A DNA stretch of 64,000 nt. Origin: Melioribacteraceae bacterium. Its GTDB lineage: Bacteria; Bacteroidota; Ignavibacteria; Ignavibacteriales; Melioribacteraceae. The notes beneath the pieces were generated by a model. It saw nothing but the letters and a program-made list of their open reading frames with translations, had not been told where the DNA came from and made no database searches. Made by a program: the position numbers and the translations under genes. The stretch lies in assembly GCA_021647785.1 (NCBI GenBank), contig JAKIUC010000013.1:1-64000 (forward strand). The letters are read 5' to 3'. Of this stretch, positions 16,852-24,445 are shown one piece after another; within the stretch, counting starts at the first letter, position 1, and each line of letters starts with the position of its first letter.

Positions 16852-17613
16852 TTTTATATCTTCAAGAAATGGGAGTTTACTTCTCGTTTCTCTCACCATT
16901 TCAGAATCTATTTCAACTATTAAGATTGACTCTGTTTTATTTAAACCAAGCACATTTCCCATTGGGTCAATAACTGAACTGTTGCCTGGATATTCTAAGT
17001 GTGGGTCATTCCCAATTCTGTTAACTCCAATCATATAGCTTTGGTTTTCTATAGCACGAGCTTGCAGAAGTAAATTCCAATGGTTAATTCGTGCAGCAGG
17101 CCAATTTGCAATATTCACAAGTACGTCAATTTTTTGCTTACCATAAATTCTGTATAATTCTGGAAACCGTAAATCGTAACAGATTGAAAGTCCGAACGAT
17201 ATTTTGTTGATGCTTGTTACAAATGGTTTATTCCCAGCAGAGTAATTCCTGTTCTCATTAGCAAAACTAAATGGATGTATCTTTCTATATATTGCCCGTA
17301 TTAAACTTTTATCATCAAAGTGGATTAAAGAATTAAAAATGTTTTTATCATCACGTTCAATAATGCCAGCAAAGATATTTGTTTTTAATCTGCGAGCTAA
17401 TTGCATAAAATAGAGGAAGGAAACACCATCCATCTCTTCGGCAAATATTTTGGAATTCATTGTAAATCCTGTTAGTGCCATTTCAGGAAATATCAAAAGT
17501 GATACATCTGTTAAATCACTCTTTTCAATTAGCGACTCAATAACTTCAATTGTCTTTACAGGGTCTTCCCATACTGGTGAATACTGCACTAAAGCTATTT
17601 TTATTATACTCAT
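16843..17613 (-). CDS. Carbon-nitrogen hydrolase (nitrilase superfamily, omega-amidase-like)
   Basis: 256 aa with the complete catalytic triad: E44 (FPEMALTGF), K111 (YRKIHPF) and C145 (SICYDLRFPELYR). The RFPELYR context and short length place it near the omega-amidase/YafV branch that hydrolyses alpha-ketoglutaramate or ketosuccinamate; NIT2-type deaminated-glutathione amidase is an alternative. It is cytoplasmic and single-gene, convergent with the small redox gene. Confidence 0.88.
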   Translation of the reverse strand: MSIIKIALVQYSPVWEDPVKTIEVIESLIEKSDLTDVSLLIFPEMALTGFTMNSKIFAEEMDGVSFLYFMQLARRLKTNIFAGIIERDDKNIFNSLIHFDDKSLIRAIYRKIHPFSFANENRNYSAGNKPFVTSINKISFGLSICYDLRFPELYRIYGKQKIDVLVNIANWPAARINHWNLLLQARAIENQSYMIGVNRIGNDPHLEYPGNSSVIDPMGNVLGLNKTESILIVEIDSEMVRETRSKLPFLEDIKLV

Positions 17614-17728
17614 TTCTTTGCTGAATAATTATGAATTATTTAAAATAAAGATAAGGATGATTTCTTAATTATTCACTTATTATTTATTAAATTACGTTAT
17701 TAAAACAATACTAATAATTGAGGAAATT

Positions 17729-19360
17729 ATGCTCAACTATGTTTGGCTCGGACTTATAATTCTCGGAATTGGAACTGCAATTACAACTGATATAATGAAT
17801 CAGGCTGATAATAAATTCCGAAATAGTGACCCACTCCCAATCGAAATTATTTTTGATGATTCTACATCTCTCCAAAGTGATGGTGCTTACAATGGCAAAA
17901 TAAAAGTCCGCTCAGATGATTTTAATGAATTTTATAGTACTTTACTCAATAATGATGTATTTGTTAAAGCAAAAATTTCTGTAAATATGGAAGAAGATAA
18001 AATTGGAATCTTTTTCAAAATAGATGAGAATACACCGGAAATGTGGAAGTATATGGCAAAAGTTTCTGGCAAAGATGATGATTTAATGGGAGTATTCAAA
18101 CTAAGAGAAATCAAAAATGGCAAATTGGTAAGTGGCGATTTAATACTTGAAGAGATAGCATTCACTAAAATGAAGGATGTTACTAATTCAGCTTTAGAGT
18201 ACGCTGGCATTGCTGTAAACATTGCTCTTGGTTTAATAGGCATTATGGCTCTTTGGCTCGGTGTTATGAAAGTAGCCGAAAATGCTGGCTTAATAAAAAT
18301 AATTGCAAATTCTGTAAAACCAATTACAAAATTTCTCTTCCCCGATGTTCCACCCGACCATCCGGCAATGGGTTCAATTATTATGAATATGGCTGCAAAT
18401 ATGCTTGGGCTTGGAAATGCTGCCACTCCATTTGGTTTAAAAGCTATGGAAGAATTGCAGACTTTGAACAAAGATAAAAATACGGCAACAAATGCGATGG
18501 TAACATTTCTGGCTGTAAATACTGCCGGACTCACTTTAATTCCTGTAACAGCAATAGCTATTAGGGCTGCTGCGGGCAGCAGCAATCCTGCAATAATTAT
18601 TGGAACTGCAATCTTCGGGGCAACATGTGCAACTATTGTTGGAATAACTGCAACAAAGATTCTCGAAAAATTTCCAATTAAGAAAGGGGAATATGGAGCG
18701 TGGTTGAAATCGTACAAAAAAGGATTAATTATTGCTATATCTATTGTTACTCTAATTACAATTCTTGCAACTACCGGAGTTCTCTCAGCGGTGTTTTCTA
18801 AATTAACATTCCTAAATCCGGATTTATTTAAAGGAATTATAAATGTAATTTCAATACTTGCTATACCTGGCTTGATATTTCTCTTTATTGGATATGGAGC
18901 AATTAAAAAAGTTAAGGTTTACGAAGTATTTGTTGAAGGAGCAAAAGAGGGTTTTGATGTTGCTGTTAGAATTATACCTTACCTTGTTGCAATGCTTGTT
19001 GCAATAGGAATTTTTAGAGCTGGTGGCGGAATGCAAATCTTAGTTACTGCTTTAGAACCAATCACAAGTTTAATTGGAATGCCGGCAGAGGCTTTGCCAA
19101 TGGCTATAATGCGTCCACTTTCCGGTAGCGGCTCGCTTGGAATTATGGCTGAGATAATTGCAACTCACGGTCCCGATTCATTTATCGGTATTCTTGTTTC
19201 CACCTTCTTCGGAAGTACCGAAACAACATTCTACGTACTTGCAGTCTATTTTGGGTCAGTTAATATTAGAAATACACGGCACGCACTCCCTGCCGGATTA
19301 CTCGCTGATATTGCCGGCATTCTTGGTGCAGTCTTTATTGTAAAATTATTATTTGGGTAA
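17729..19360 (+). CDS. Fused SpmA-SpmB nucleoside-recognition (Gate) membrane protein
   Basis: 543-aa polytopic membrane protein. After one N-terminal segment and a soluble insertion (about 30-150), two Gate-domain halves follow: an SpmA-like half (GVMKVAENAGLIKIIANSV, NMAANMLGLGNAATPFGLKAM) and an SpmB-like half (PYLVAMLVAIGIFRAGGGM, MRPLSGSGSLGIM, FFGSTETTFYV). In Bacillus SpmA and SpmB are separate and affect spore core dehydration. In non-sporing Bacteroidota the fused form is common and its role is unknown. The soluble insertion between the first membrane segment and the SpmA part looks longer than in Bacillus SpmA. Confidence 0.88.
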   Translation: MLNYVWLGLIILGIGTAITTDIMNQADNKFRNSDPLPIEIIFDDSTSLQSDGAYNGKIKVRSDDFNEFYSTLLNNDVFVKAKISVNMEEDKIGIFFKIDENTPEMWKYMAKVSGKDDDLMGVFKLREIKNGKLVSGDLILEEIAFTKMKDVTNSALEYAGIAVNIALGLIGIMALWLGVMKVAENAGLIKIIANSVKPITKFLFPDVPPDHPAMGSIIMNMAANMLGLGNAATPFGLKAMEELQTLNKDKNTATNAMVTFLAVNTAGLTLIPVTAIAIRAAAGSSNPAIIIGTAIFGATCATIVGITATKILEKFPIKKGEYGAWLKSYKKGLIIAISIVTLITILATTGVLSAVFSKLTFLNPDLFKGIINVISILAIPGLIFLFIGYGAIKKVKVYEVFVEGAKEGFDVAVRIIPYLVAMLVAIGIFRAGGGMQILVTALEPITSLIGMPAEALPMAIMRPLSGSGSLGIMAEIIATHGPDSFIGILVSTFFGSTETTFYVLAVYFGSVNIRNTRHALPAGLLADIAGILGAVFIVKLLFG

Positions 19361-19421
19361 TTGATAGACTAAATTTTATAAATAATTATTTGCTTTCTAA
19401 TTTATTATTCTTTAAAATAGA

Positions 19422-19439
19422 ACCATACAAATGTATGGT
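19422..19439. promoter_or_regulatory. Candidate LexA operator (SOS box)
   Basis: An 18-bp palindrome ACCATACAAATGTATGGT, with 8-bp arms ACCATACA and TGTATGGT and 2-bp centre, ends 29 nt before the lexA ATG. Autoregulation of lexA through an upstream palindrome is the rule in bacteria, and no other perfect dyad lies in this leader. Confidence 0.7.
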
Positions 19440-19468
19440 ATGTATAAAAATTAAAATTAGAGCTAATT

Positions 19469-20089
19469 ATGCAAAAAGAATTAACAAAGATTCAGCAGAA
19501 TATTTTAGATTATCTTGTTGAGCAAAGGAGCAAAAGCAGAACTCCAACGCTTGCCGAAATTGCAAAACATTTTGGATATAAAAATCGTTCAACAGTGCAG
19601 CAGCATTTGCAGGCAATTGAAAGGAAAGGATTTATCAAACGTAATCCTAAAATTTCACGTGGAATTGAGCTAACATTTGAGAACAACTATTTTATTCCAC
19701 ATCCAGTTCTTGGCGAGGTTGCTGCCGGTAATCCCCTCACAATTTACCCCGATTCAATTGATACTGTTGAGTTACCAACAATTGCTCACGTTCCAAACGA
19801 TTCATTCCTACTTAAAGTAAAAGGGGATAGCCTAAAAGATGCCTATATTTTTACTGGTGATATCGTTATTGTAAATCCGAATATGGAAGCGGAGAGTGGG
19901 CAGTTTGTTGTTGCAGTTTTAGATAACGAAGCAGTAGTAAAGCGATTAATCAAAAAAGAAAATGTAATTGAACTCCATTCAGAAAACCCAGAATATGAAC
20001 CAATTAAAATAGAGAAAACACATTCAAATTTTCAGTTAGTCGGTGTTGTAATTGGAGTTTATAGAACAATGGCAAAGAAAGTAGGATAG
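19469..20089 (+). CDS. lexA: SOS repressor LexA
   Basis: 206-aa autocleaving repressor. N-terminal winged helix (about 1-70; TLAEIAKHFGYKNRSTVQQHLQAIERKG), cleavage site A86-G87 (GEVAAGNP), and the S24 peptidase dyad Ser121 (KGDSLKDA) and Lys158 (NEAVVKRL). The GDSL context replaces the more usual GDSM. Length is normal. The palindrome at 19422-19439 is its likely operator. No SOS gene adjoins it; dinB lies 8 kb away without this operator. Confidence 0.96.
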   Translation: MQKELTKIQQNILDYLVEQRSKSRTPTLAEIAKHFGYKNRSTVQQHLQAIERKGFIKRNPKISRGIELTFENNYFIPHPVLGEVAAGNPLTIYPDSIDTVELPTIAHVPNDSFLLKVKGDSLKDAYIFTGDIVIVNPNMEAESGQFVVAVLDNEAVVKRLIKKENVIELHSENPEYEPIKIEKTHSNFQLVGVVIGVYRTMAKKVG

Positions 20090-20166
20090 AAAAAAAGACA
20101 ATTCAAAAATAAGTTGTAACTTTGCAATTGGCATACTGCTTTTTTTATTAAAACTGGAGGTTTAAA

Positions 20167-20247
20167 ATGTTACTTAAATATATTGATATTGTAATGAAAA
20201 ATGCTAAATATGAAATTTTAATTGAAAACAATAAAGGAGTAAATATT
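20167..20247 (+). pseudogene. In-frame head of a second HicB-type antitoxin, fused to hicB
   Basis: 27 codons starting at an ATG with GGAGG upstream encode MLLKYIDIVMKNAKYEILIE, which resembles the start of a different HicB-type family (M-L-KYI--AMK-A-YEI). The body of that protein is missing and the frame runs straight into the next hicB. It is probably a deletion remnant; it could be expressed as an N-terminal extension. Confidence 0.5.
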
Positions 20248-20472
20248 ATGTTTCGCAAAGTTAATATAATTATTGAAAAAGATAATGATGGGTATTATGC
20301 TTATTCTCCTGAATTAGAAGGATGCCAATCGCAAGGTAATTCTTTTGATGAAGCATTGAAAAATATTAAAGAGGCTATAGAATTATATATTGAGACTTTA
20401 AGTGAAGATGACAGAAATAAGATCAATACAAAAGAGATAATCACTACAAGTTACGAGATAAAAGTTGCCTAA
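20248..20472 (+). CDS. hicB: HicB-type antitoxin
   Basis: 74 aa of partial RNase-H fold: FRKVNIIIEKDNDGYYAYSPELEGCQSQG followed by a helix (FDEALKNIKEAIELYIETL). It neutralises HicA. ATG 20248 has AAAGGAG 6-7 nt upstream and begins at the family N-terminus; an in-frame ATG at 20167 would add 27 residues from another HicB. There is no DNA-binding C-terminal domain. Its end overlaps the hicA TTG start by 8 nt, implying translational coupling, with the antitoxin first. Confidence 0.85.
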   Translation: MFRKVNIIIEKDNDGYYAYSPELEGCQSQGNSFDEALKNIKEAIELYIETLSEDDRNKINTKEIITTSYEIKVA

Positions 20473-20659
20473 GCATCCACGTTGGGAAGCTAAAGATGCT
20501 GAGAAGCAACTACTAGCATACGGATTTGATTTAATTCGTACAAAAGGAAGCCACAGAATTTACTATAAAAATAATGTGAGAGTTGTAATACCATTTCATA
20601 GCGGTAGGATACTTCATCCTAAAATAATTAAACAAGTTCTTAAGGCAACAGAACAATAA
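20465..20659 (+). CDS. hicA: HicA-type mRNA interferase toxin
   Basis: 64-aa small basic dsRBD-like toxin with the conserved catalytic histidine in TKGSHRIYYKN, preceded by WEAKDAEKQLLAYGFDLIR and followed by VVIPFHSGRILHPKIIKQVLK. It cleaves mRNA in a translation-independent way. The TTG start lies inside the end of hicB. The reading frame is intact, unlike the RelE and HEPN toxins elsewhere in the window. Confidence 0.88.
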   Translation: MPKHPRWEAKDAEKQLLAYGFDLIRTKGSHRIYYKNNVRVVIPFHSGRILHPKIIKQVLKATEQ

Positions 20660-20678
20660 ATTCGGATTATTAAGAGTT

Positions 20679-21176
20679 TTGAACAACTACACAACATATC
20701 TAAAATCCCCTATCGGGCAACTTAAAATAACTGCTGATGAGAATTTTATAAATTCAATATTTTTTGTTTTTGATAATACAGAAATGACACCCGAAAAGAG
20801 CAACGAAGTTTTGGAAATCTGCACACAACAACTCAATGAATATTTTGCCGGAGAGAGAAAAGAATTTGATGTAAGCTTCAATCAAGAAGGGACAGAGTTT
20901 CAGCAAAAAGTTTGGACTGAATTAATGAAAATTCCGCACGGGAAAACTGTAAGCTACAATTACATAGCCGAAAGAGTTGGAGGGAAAAACATGATGCGTG
21001 CAGTTGGTTCTGCAAATGGAAAGAATCAAATATCAATACTTGTTCCTTGCCACAGAGTAATTGGTAGTGATGGCAGTTTAACAGGCTACGCAGGGGGAAT
21101 GTGGAGGAAGGAATGGCTTTTAAAACATGAGGATAAATATTCTAGTGAGGAGAGACAGTTGGGATTATTTGGCTGA
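20679..21176 (+). CDS. ogt: Methylated-DNA-protein-cysteine methyltransferase
   Basis: Suicide repair enzyme removing O6-alkylguanine. The 165-aa product has an N-terminal ribonuclease-like domain and the C-terminal DNA-binding domain with FQQKVWTELMKIPHGKTVSY, RAVGSANGKN, and the active-site motif PCHRVIGSDGSLTGYAGG (Cys124). The start is TTG. No Ada-type methylphosphotriester domain is present, so Ogt rather than Ada. It stands 19 nt after hicA. Confidence 0.95.
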   Translation: MNNYTTYLKSPIGQLKITADENFINSIFFVFDNTEMTPEKSNEVLEICTQQLNEYFAGERKEFDVSFNQEGTEFQQKVWTELMKIPHGKTVSYNYIAERVGGKNMMRAVGSANGKNQISILVPCHRVIGSDGSLTGYAGGMWRKEWLLKHEDKYSSEERQLGLFG

Positions 21177-21190
21177 AGCCGTCATTATTA

Positions 21191-21300
21191 GTCATTTGTT
21201 TCGCTTCGCTCAACGTCATTTATTCCGCAAGCGGAATGTCATTATTGGTCATTAGTTTCGCTACGCTCAACGTCATTTATTCTGCAAGCGGAATGTCATT
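21191..21300 (+). repeat. Two tandem 53-bp GTCATT-flanked hairpin repeats
   Basis: Copies at 21191-21243 and 21248-21300 differ at three positions. Each reads GTCATT ... TTTCGCT-CGCT ... and contains a hairpin ATTCCGC-AA-GCGGAAT (21222-21237 in copy 1, TCTGC variant in copy 2) bounded by GTCATT. The mirror-image motif AATGAC recurs after the next gene (21730-21800). Confidence 0.85.
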
Positions 21301-21355
21301 GGTTGTTGTTATTAGTATTTAAGATTTATTTTATAAAATATTTTGGAGGAAAGAG

Positions 21356-21706
21356 ATGAAACTTGAAGAACTTAGAGTCTATAATATGTCAATGGATATG
21401 GGTGAGAGAGTTTGGGAAATAGTTAACAAGTGGGATTACTTTACAAGAGATACAATAGGTAAGCAATTGGTAAGATCTGCTGATTCAGTTGCTGCAAATT
21501 TAAGCGAAGGTTTTGGAAGATACCATTATAAAGAAACTAAGAATTTTAGCTATTATTCAAGAGGTTCTCTATATGAGACCAAAACTTGGTTAACAAAAGC
21601 GAAAAATAGAAATTTTATTACGCAAGATGATTTTATAGAATTTGAAAAGGAAATAAATTCTATTGGTGTTAAATTAAATAATTATATTAATTCAATAGGC
21701 AAATAA
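21356..21706 (+). CDS. Four-helix bundle protein (23S rRNA intervening-sequence protein family)
   Basis: 116 aa with the family hallmarks: ELRVYNMSMDMGERVWEIV, FTRDTIGKQLVRSADSVAANLSEGFGR, and YYSRGSLYETKTWL. Relatives are encoded inside 23S rRNA intervening sequences or serve as Avd accessory proteins in diversity-generating retroelements; most chromosomal copies have no known function. GGAGG precedes the ATG. The gene is flanked by GTCATT/AATGAC hairpin repeats on both sides, as if carried in a small mobile cassette. Confidence 0.88.
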   Translation: MKLEELRVYNMSMDMGERVWEIVNKWDYFTRDTIGKQLVRSADSVAANLSEGFGRYHYKETKNFSYYSRGSLYETKTWLTKAKNRNFITQDDFIEFEKEINSIGVKLNNYINSIGK

Positions 21707-21721
21707 AAGTATAACTTAACC

Positions 21722-21802
21722 CTGCTCTAAATGACAATTTGCGAAGCAAATTAAATGACGAACAATGACAATAAATGACAATTAATAACCATAAATGACT
21801 TT
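21722..21802 (+). repeat. AATGAC repeat cluster after the four-helix bundle gene
   Basis: AATGAC occurs six times in about 80 bp, and a hairpin AATTTGC-GAA-GCAAATT sits at 21736-21752. It mirrors the GTCATT hairpins upstream of the gene (21191-21300), in inverted orientation. Confidence 0.75.
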
Positions 21803-21808
21803 TTAAAT

Positions 21809-22228
21809 ATGATACTTCAAAAAGAAATAACACTGATAGCAAAAAACCGCGGCTTTCATATTATTACAAATGAAATTCTAAATCAAATACCAGAAATTGC
21901 AAAAGTAAAAACTGGAATTGCAAATTTATTCATCAAACATACATCTGCTTCATTAACAATTAATGAAAATGTTTCATCTGATGTGTTAAGAGATATGGAG
22001 AGGCATTTCAATAAATTTGTTCCGGAAGATGCTCCATATTACGAACATATTTATGAAGGAAGTGATGATATGCCTGCTCATATTAAATCATCTACTATTG
22101 GAGTCTCTTTATCAATTCCTATTACAGATGGAAGATTGAACCTTGGAACATGGCAGGGAATTATTCTTGGTGAGCACAGAGATTATGGTGGAGCGAGAAA
22201 AATAGTTGTTACAATAATTGGTGAGTAA
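21809..22228 (+). CDS. yjbQ: YjbQ family protein (UPF0047)
   Basis: 139 aa with the family signatures: [48 protein letters not shown], and the C-terminal [20 protein letters not shown]. Some members are annotated as secondary thiamine-phosphate synthase because they complement thiE mutants; the physiological role is unsettled. The length is normal. It lies alone between the repeat cluster and an antitoxin gene. Confidence 0.9.
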   Translation: MILQKEITLIAKNRGFHIITNEILNQIPEIAKVKTGIANLFIKHTSASLTINENVSSDVLRDMERHFNKFVPEDAPYYEHIYEGSDDMPAHIKSSTIGVSLSIPITDGRLNLGTWQGIILGEHRDYGGARKIVVTIIGE

Positions 22229-22287
22229 AAAATATTATTTAAATATCGTTATATTTATTAGTATTCATTAATAAAATAAAGTTTTAA

Positions 22288-22503
22288 ATGGAAAACATTT
22301 CAAATATAATTAAGGAAACTTCATCTCTATCCCCAACTGAAAGAATTTATATAGTGAATGCTTTGCTAGAAAGTCTGGATAAACCCGATGAGAAAATCGA
22401 AAAATTATGGGTTAAAGAGTCTGAAGTTAGATATGAAGCTTATAAGAAAGGTGAACTTAAATCTGTTAGCTGGAATGAAATAAAAGTGAAATATGAAAGC
22501 TAG
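22288..22503 (+). CDS. Addiction-module antitoxin (RelB/StbD-like small protein)
   Basis: 71 aa matching the short addiction-module family: SSLSPTERIYIVNALLESLDKPDEKIEKLWVKESE-R--AYKKGELKSVSW-E. It is predicted to bind and neutralise a RelE/ParE toxin. The reading frame is intact. The toxin gene that overlaps its end (22493-22645) has lost its middle, so the antitoxin is probably an orphan. Confidence 0.82.
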   Translation: MENISNIIKETSSLSPTERIYIVNALLESLDKPDEKIEKLWVKESEVRYEAYKKGELKSVSWNEIKVKYES

Positions 22504-22645
22504 ATTTCTTTCAATCGCAGAAAGAGAGCTTGAAGAGGCAATCTATTATGTTAATGATGAAAATGAAATTGTAGTTGTTTCTATTGCGCATCTTCATCGT
22601 AAACCAGAAAAATATGAAAGTAGAATAATTAGAAAAATTGAGTGA
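22493..22645 (+). pseudogene. RelE/ParE toxin with an internal deletion
   Basis: The 50-codon frame starts with the family N-terminus (MKARFLSIAERELEEAIYYVND) and jumps in frame to the family C-terminus (ENEIVVVSIAHLHRKPEKYESR). Intact relatives are about 95 aa, so roughly 45 central codons with the core sheet are missing. It overlaps the antitoxin gene by 11 nt, as normal for the pair. Toxin activity is very unlikely. Confidence 0.75.
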
Positions 22646-22670
22646 GAGAATATACATTATAGTATTACAA

Positions 22671-22719
22671 CCTAAATCCTTGTTTTTTATGTTAAGAAAT
22701 TTCAAATGATAAAAAACAA
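22671..22719 (+). repeat. Left arm of a 49-bp perfect inverted repeat around sthA
   Basis: The 49 bases are the exact reverse complement of 24337-24385. Similarity continues at lower identity about 10 bases outward. The arm is followed to 22800 by low-complexity AAATAAC/CAAACAA text like that at 24252-24340 and 25611-25760. Confidence 0.92.
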
Positions 22720-22870
22720 TGACCAAACAACAAATAAATCTCAATACTCAAATACAAAATAACAAACAATAAGTTTTGAATTTAGGTGTTGTAATTTGTC
22801 CGTAGGACTCTGTGAGAAATTTGTTTGTTTTTTAGGAATTGTGTTTTGGAATTTGCACCGTAGGAGCGAT

Positions 22871-24232
22871 ATGGATTATGAAGTAATAGTAATTGGGAGT
22901 GGACCTGGGGGCGAAGGTGCAGCAATGAAATCTGTGAAAGCTGGTAAAAAAGTTGCATTGTGTGATAGCTTTGCAAATATTGGTGGAAACTGTACTCATC
23001 GGGGAACAATTCCGAGTAAGGCATTAAGGCACGCCACACAGATATTGGAAAACAGAAATGATTTTAGAAATGTAAATTATCAAGATTTACTATCAACTGC
23101 AGAGTCTGTAATTAAGAGTCAGATGGAATTGCGTAAAGGGTTTTACGATAGAAATTGGGTTGATATATTAGATGGCTTTGCAACTTTTGTTGACAAAAAC
23201 AGAATTGAAGTACACCACACAAATGGTGAAGTTAAAGAATATAGTGCTGAGTATTTTGTAATTGCAACTGGTTCACGCCCATATCATCCGGAGGATATCG
23301 ATTTTTCTCATCCGAGAATTGTAGATAGTGATACTGTGCTTGATCTTAAAGACCACCCGCAATCAATTTCAATATATGGTGCGGGAATTATTGGCTGCGA
23401 GTATGCATCAATATTTCGCGGACTTCGTACAAAAGTAAACTTAATAAATACACGCTCAAAACTTCTCTCTTTTTTGGATGATGAAATTGTTGATGCTCTT
23501 GCATATCATCTTCGTGAAAACGGCGTTATTATTAGGCATAATGAAGAGTACGCTAAAGTAGAAGCTGACGATAAAGGAGTTACAATTTATCTTAAATCGA
23601 ACAAAAAAATTAGAACTGATTATCTCTTGTGGGCACAAGGTAGAACTGGAAATTCTGATAAAATTGGTCTTGATAAATTGGGACTTGAAGTTGATTACAA
23701 AGGCTCGATAAAAGTGAACGAAAATCACCAAACTAATGTTCCAAACATTTATGCTGTGGGAGATATTGTTGGGTATCCAAGCCTGGCAAGTGCTTCGTAC
23801 GACCAAGGACGTTTTGCAGCTACCCACATTGTTGAAGGACATACTGACTATCAGCTTGTAGAAAATATTCCAACAGGAATTTATACTTTGCCAGAAATTA
23901 GTTCTATTGGAAAGACAGAGAAGGAACTTACAGATGAAAAAATACCGTACGAATTAGGGCGTTCGTTTTTTAAACATCTTGCACGAGCACAAATTACGGG
24001 CAACACAACCGGGATGCTTAAAATTCTTTTCCACCGAGATACATTAGAGATACTTGGCATCCACTGCTTTGGTTTTGGTGCTGCTGAAATTATCCATATT
24101 GGACAGGCAATAATGTCTCAAGAGAATGATAAAAATAATTTAATGTATTTTGCGAATACAACATTCAATTACCCCACAATGGCTGAAGCCTACCGAGTTG
24201 CTGCTTTAAATGGGTTGAATAGGGTGGAGTAG
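22871..24232 (+). CDS. sthA: Soluble pyridine nucleotide transhydrogenase
   Basis: Flavoprotein exchanging reducing equivalents between NADPH and NAD. The 453-aa product follows E. coli SthA closely: [14 protein letters not shown] motif, [15 protein letters not shown] (one cysteine where dihydrolipoamide dehydrogenases have two), [18 protein letters not shown] motif, [21 protein letters not shown], and C-terminal [23 protein letters not shown] 22871 follows TAGGAG; the longer frame from 22796 adds an unconserved tail. The gene sits between arms of a perfect inverted repeat (22671-22719, 24337-24385), which hints at acquisition or at a transposable unit. Confidence 0.93.
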   Translation: MDYEVIVIGSGPGGEGAAMKSVKAGKKVALCDSFANIGGNCTHRGTIPSKALRHATQILENRNDFRNVNYQDLLSTAESVIKSQMELRKGFYDRNWVDILDGFATFVDKNRIEVHHTNGEVKEYSAEYFVIATGSRPYHPEDIDFSHPRIVDSDTVLDLKDHPQSISIYGAGIIGCEYASIFRGLRTKVNLINTRSKLLSFLDDEIVDALAYHLRENGVIIRHNEEYAKVEADDKGVTIYLKSNKKIRTDYLLWAQGRTGNSDKIGLDKLGLEVDYKGSIKVNENHQTNVPNIYAVGDIVGYPSLASASYDQGRFAATHIVEGHTDYQLVENIPTGIYTLPEISSIGKTEKELTDEKIPYELGRSFFKHLARAQITGNTTGMLKILFHRDTLEILGIHCFGFGAAEIIHIGQAIMSQENDKNNLMYFANTTFNYPTMAEAYRVAALNGLNRVE

Positions 24233-24238
24233 CATATG

Positions 24239-24327
24239 GCGGCAAAGCCGCAAACGACAAAAATCAAATTATAAATAACAAATTGAGAACCAAGAAATTA
24301 AATTTTGAAATTTGATTTTTGTCGTTT
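24239..24327 (+). repeat. Hairpins after sthA, including 19-bp perfect arms
   Basis: GCGGC-AAA-GCCGC (24239-24251) is followed by perfect 19-base arms at 24252-24270 and 24309-24327, enclosing 38 A/T-rich bases. The pair would form a strong cruciform or RNA hairpin and may terminate sthA transcription. It lacks a typical T-run end. Confidence 0.85.
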
Positions 24328-24336
24328 ATTTGTTAT

Positions 24337-24385
24337 TTGTTTTTTATCATTTGAAATTTCTTAACATAAAAAACAAGGATTTAGG
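24337..24385 (-). repeat. Right arm of the 49-bp inverted repeat around sthA
   Basis: Exact reverse complement of 22671-22719. The two arms enclose sthA and its downstream hairpin, about 1.7 kb. Confidence 0.92.
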
Positions 24386-24445
24386 TGGTAATACTATAGA
24401 TTAAACTATATTCTCAGAGTAGCTTGAGAATTTGATGTAAGTTGT

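Noticed and set aside
17932-18717. 261-aa minus-strand ORF inside the SpmA-SpmB gene
   Set aside because: It is an antisense shadow of a membrane-protein gene; the hydrophobic composition is a by-product and no ribosome site is present.
22511-22744. 77-aa minus-strand ORF opposite the RelE remnant
   Set aside because: It overlaps the decayed toxin and the inverted-repeat arm and has no ribosome site or family features.
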